A stretch of DNA of 7,516 nt, taken from positions 3,252 through 10,767 of the forward strand of contig JAJYJL010000146.1 in assembly GCA_021789565.1 (NCBI GenBank), in the 5' to 3' direction. Every line of letters begins with the position of its first letter. Position 1 is the stretch's first letter. Made by a program: the position numbers and the translations under genes. Shown here piece by piece: positions 6,411-7,516 of the stretch. Origin of the DNA: Acidobacteriota bacterium (lineage in GTDB: Bacteria > Acidobacteriota > Terriglobia > UBA7540). The notes beneath the pieces were generated by a model. That model ran no database searches and was not told the origin of the DNA. It worked only from the letters and a program-made list of their open reading frames with translations.

Positions 6411-7418
6411 TCAATGCTCCTGTTCTGCGTACTTCCGCCAGGCCCCTGCAATGTCGGCCTGTTTGTAATCGCCGTGGTGAATCAAAACACGGTAGCGGAA
6501 AAGCAAAGACTTGCGCTCATGGAGCGTCCAACTGCCGTCCTGCAACGGGTCACGGGTGAAAAAACTGATGCCAAACGGGTTTGCGGCAAATAATCCGTAG
6601 CCGCGCGCGTGCCAGTACGTTGGATGGCGAAAGCTTCGCGGGCTGTCGAAGACCGCGATTCCCAGGCTCTCGCCCTTGACAGTGCCGTCATAATTCACCC
6701 AGTCGGCGCGAGTTCCCCAGATACCCTTCTCTCCTTCCGCGCCGTTCGAGTCGATCATGTGCGCGGGGGGCGAATTTAGTTCCGGGCCCAGGCGAATGCC
6801 AAACGTTCCTTCTTTAGTGTCGCCAAACACCACCGGGTTTTGGCGGGCGTGGATGACAAACTGGCAATCGATCGTCCGCGTGTCGGCGTCGCCGCTGAAA
6901 GTAAAGGTCTGGGTCTCAGTGGCAATCACACGCTTGTCGGGGGAGATCAGGTCAAATTCAGCCTGGATCGTTCCGGAGTCAGGGCCACCGCTCATTTCAT
7001 CAATCTTGCGGAACACCATCCGTCCGTAAGCGTGGTCTTCCCCGCCGCGGCCGTAAAATTTATTAAAGGCCTCCTCACTCCAGAAATCCATCCCGTTAAT
7101 GTCACCGTGATCAAAGTAGAGCGGGCGCTGATGAGGTTCCAATGCGTGGTCGTGCCGATTGGCCTCCGGCACCGTGTTCCCGATCGGGTAGCTGCGCGAA
7201 ATGTTGGTCCCCTGGGCGCTGCGTAGCGGCTGCAAATACGGCTTAGCGACCTCCGGATTGAAATAATAAGTCGTAAAAGGCTTGCCGCCGATCGTCACGT
7301 GGATTTCATAACCCTGCCGTTGAAACTGCACCGGCTCCGCCGCTCCTGCTCGCGACGCGGAGAAACAACACAAAGCTCCGGCCAGAACAATAAGAACAGA
7401 TGCCATCTTATGATTCAT
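6411..7418 (-). CDS. Exported DUF6807 / PmoA-like family protein
   Basis: A 335-residue protein with a Sec signal peptide: hydrophobic core about residues 6-20, likely cleavage in the AGAA segment near 25-28. No proper lipobox is present, because the residue before each Cys does not fit. The remainder matches the DUF6807 family, often labelled 'PmoA'. Segments I recognise are the His-rich HDHALEPHQRPLYF (89-102), HGDINGMDFW (104-113), GDTKEGTFGIRL (199-210), GTRADWVNYDG (235-245), the stretch around FDSPRSFRHPTYWHARGYG (257-275) and ANPFG (279-283). The biochemical role of the family is not established to my knowledge. Its members commonly sit beside Gfo/Idh/MocA oxidoreductases in carbohydrate loci, as here. 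The aldose-epimerase-like beta-rich pattern and conserved His and Asp suggest carbohydrate binding or hydrolysis, which is inference. The reading frame stays open to an ATG at 7484, but that start would put 22 non-signal residues before the signal peptide. Confidence 0.86.
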   Translation of the reverse strand: MNHKMASVLIVLAGALCCFSASRAGAAEPVQFQRQGYEIHVTIGGKPFTTYYFNPEVAKPYLQPLRSAQGTNISRSYPIGNTVPEANRHDHALEPHQRPLYFDHGDINGMDFWSEEAFNKFYGRGGEDHAYGRMVFRKIDEMSGGPDSGTIQAEFDLISPDKRVIATETQTFTFSGDADTRTIDCQFVIHARQNPVVFGDTKEGTFGIRLGPELNSPPAHMIDSNGAEGEKGIWGTRADWVNYDGTVKGESLGIAVFDSPRSFRHPTYWHARGYGLFAANPFGISFFTRDPLQDGSWTLHERKSLLFRYRVLIHHGDYKQADIAGAWRKYAEQEH

Positions 7419-7420
7419 CA

Positions 7421-7434
7421 CTCCTTGGACCTCC
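7421..7434 (-). promoter_or_regulatory. Shine-Dalgarno region for the DUF6807 gene
   Basis: The minus strand has GGAGG (7434-7430), 11 bases before the ATG at 7418, and AAGGAG (7426-7421), two bases before it. Neither spacing is ideal. AAGGAG is 14 bases from the next in-frame ATG at 7406, which would also keep the signal peptide. The start is therefore 7418 or, less likely, 7406. Confidence 0.5.
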
Positions 7435-7491
7435 AGCTTGCTAAGATTTCGAAACCCGGCTTGGACTGGTTCCTCAAGACCCATGAGCAGG

Positions 7492-7511
7492 AGGGGTCAG
7501 ATAAAGCCCCT
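7492..7511. repeat. Inverted repeat at the window edge
   Basis: AGGGG (7492-7496) and CCCCT (7507-7511) flank a ten-base loop, and outer GCA/TGC bases can pair past a small bulge. It lies upstream of the DUF6807 gene and may belong to its 5' region or to a dispersed repeat cut by the window end. No -35/-10 pair was recognised in 7419-7516. Confidence 0.3.
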
Positions 7512-7516
7512 GCCCA

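Noticed and set aside
6361..6414. TTG start of the oxidoreductase at 6414
   Set aside because: It would overlap the stop of the DUF6807 gene and place 18 extra residues before the Tat signal; the ATG at 6360 has a good Shine-Dalgarno sequence.
7357..7371. Possible lipoprotein box (ALCC) in the DUF6807 signal peptide
   Set aside because: The residue before the first Cys is Leu and before the second is Cys, not Gly, Ala or Ser, so the lipobox pattern fails; a signal peptidase I site (AGAA) fits better.
7419..7484. ATG at 7484 as the start of the DUF6807 gene
   Set aside because: The added 22 residues are not signal-like and would bury the signal peptide; GGAGG and AAGGAG lie just before 7418.

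Overview
The window carries six complete protein-coding genes, all on the minus strand, with no RNA genes, insertion sequences, CRISPR arrays or phage genes that I can support. Read in the direction of transcription (high to low coordinates) the order is: exported DUF6807/PmoA-like protein (7418-6411), Tat-exported Gfo/Idh/MocA oxidoreductase (6360-4927), exported amidohydrolase-2 protein (4692-3787), NagB-like glucosamine-6-phosphate deaminase (3669-2887), ExuT-like MFS sugar-acid transporter (2666-1386) and a geranylgeranyl-reductase-type FAD oxidoreductase (1270-95). No gap between genes exceeds about 235 bases.

The moderate-to-high GC, the Tat-exported Gfo/Idh/MocA enzyme with a GNQGIHQVD-type motif, and its pairing with a DUF6807 protein suggest an Acidobacteriota or Planctomycetota-like soil or sediment bacterium, probably a carbohydrate degrader. 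This is an inference from family distribution; no phylogenetic marker is present.

The genes probably form two or three transcription units. The DUF6807 and Gfo/Idh/MocA genes are 50 bases apart and look like an operon whose promoter is near or beyond the right edge. A good sigma70-type promoter (TTGCCA-16-TACAAT with an extended -10) lies just after the oxidoreductase and should drive the amidohydrolase and probably nagB. It gives a leader of about 180 nt that holds a nested pair of inverted repeats just before the Shine-Dalgarno sequence. A perfect extended -10 (TGTTATAAT) lies upstream of the transporter and should drive it and perhaps the FAD enzyme.

As a system, the first five genes read as a sugar or amino-sugar/uronate utilisation locus. 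Periplasmic enzymes would act on a glycoside or sugar (DUF6807, NAD(P)-dependent oxidoreductase, metal-dependent hydrolase), an anion symporter would import a product, and a cytoplasmic deaminase would feed amino-sugar phosphate into glycolysis. The FAD enzyme has no obvious link to this and may be an independent gene. The most unusual things seen are the structured leader of the amidohydrolase gene, substitutions in the NagB catalytic loop, and the gene combination itself.
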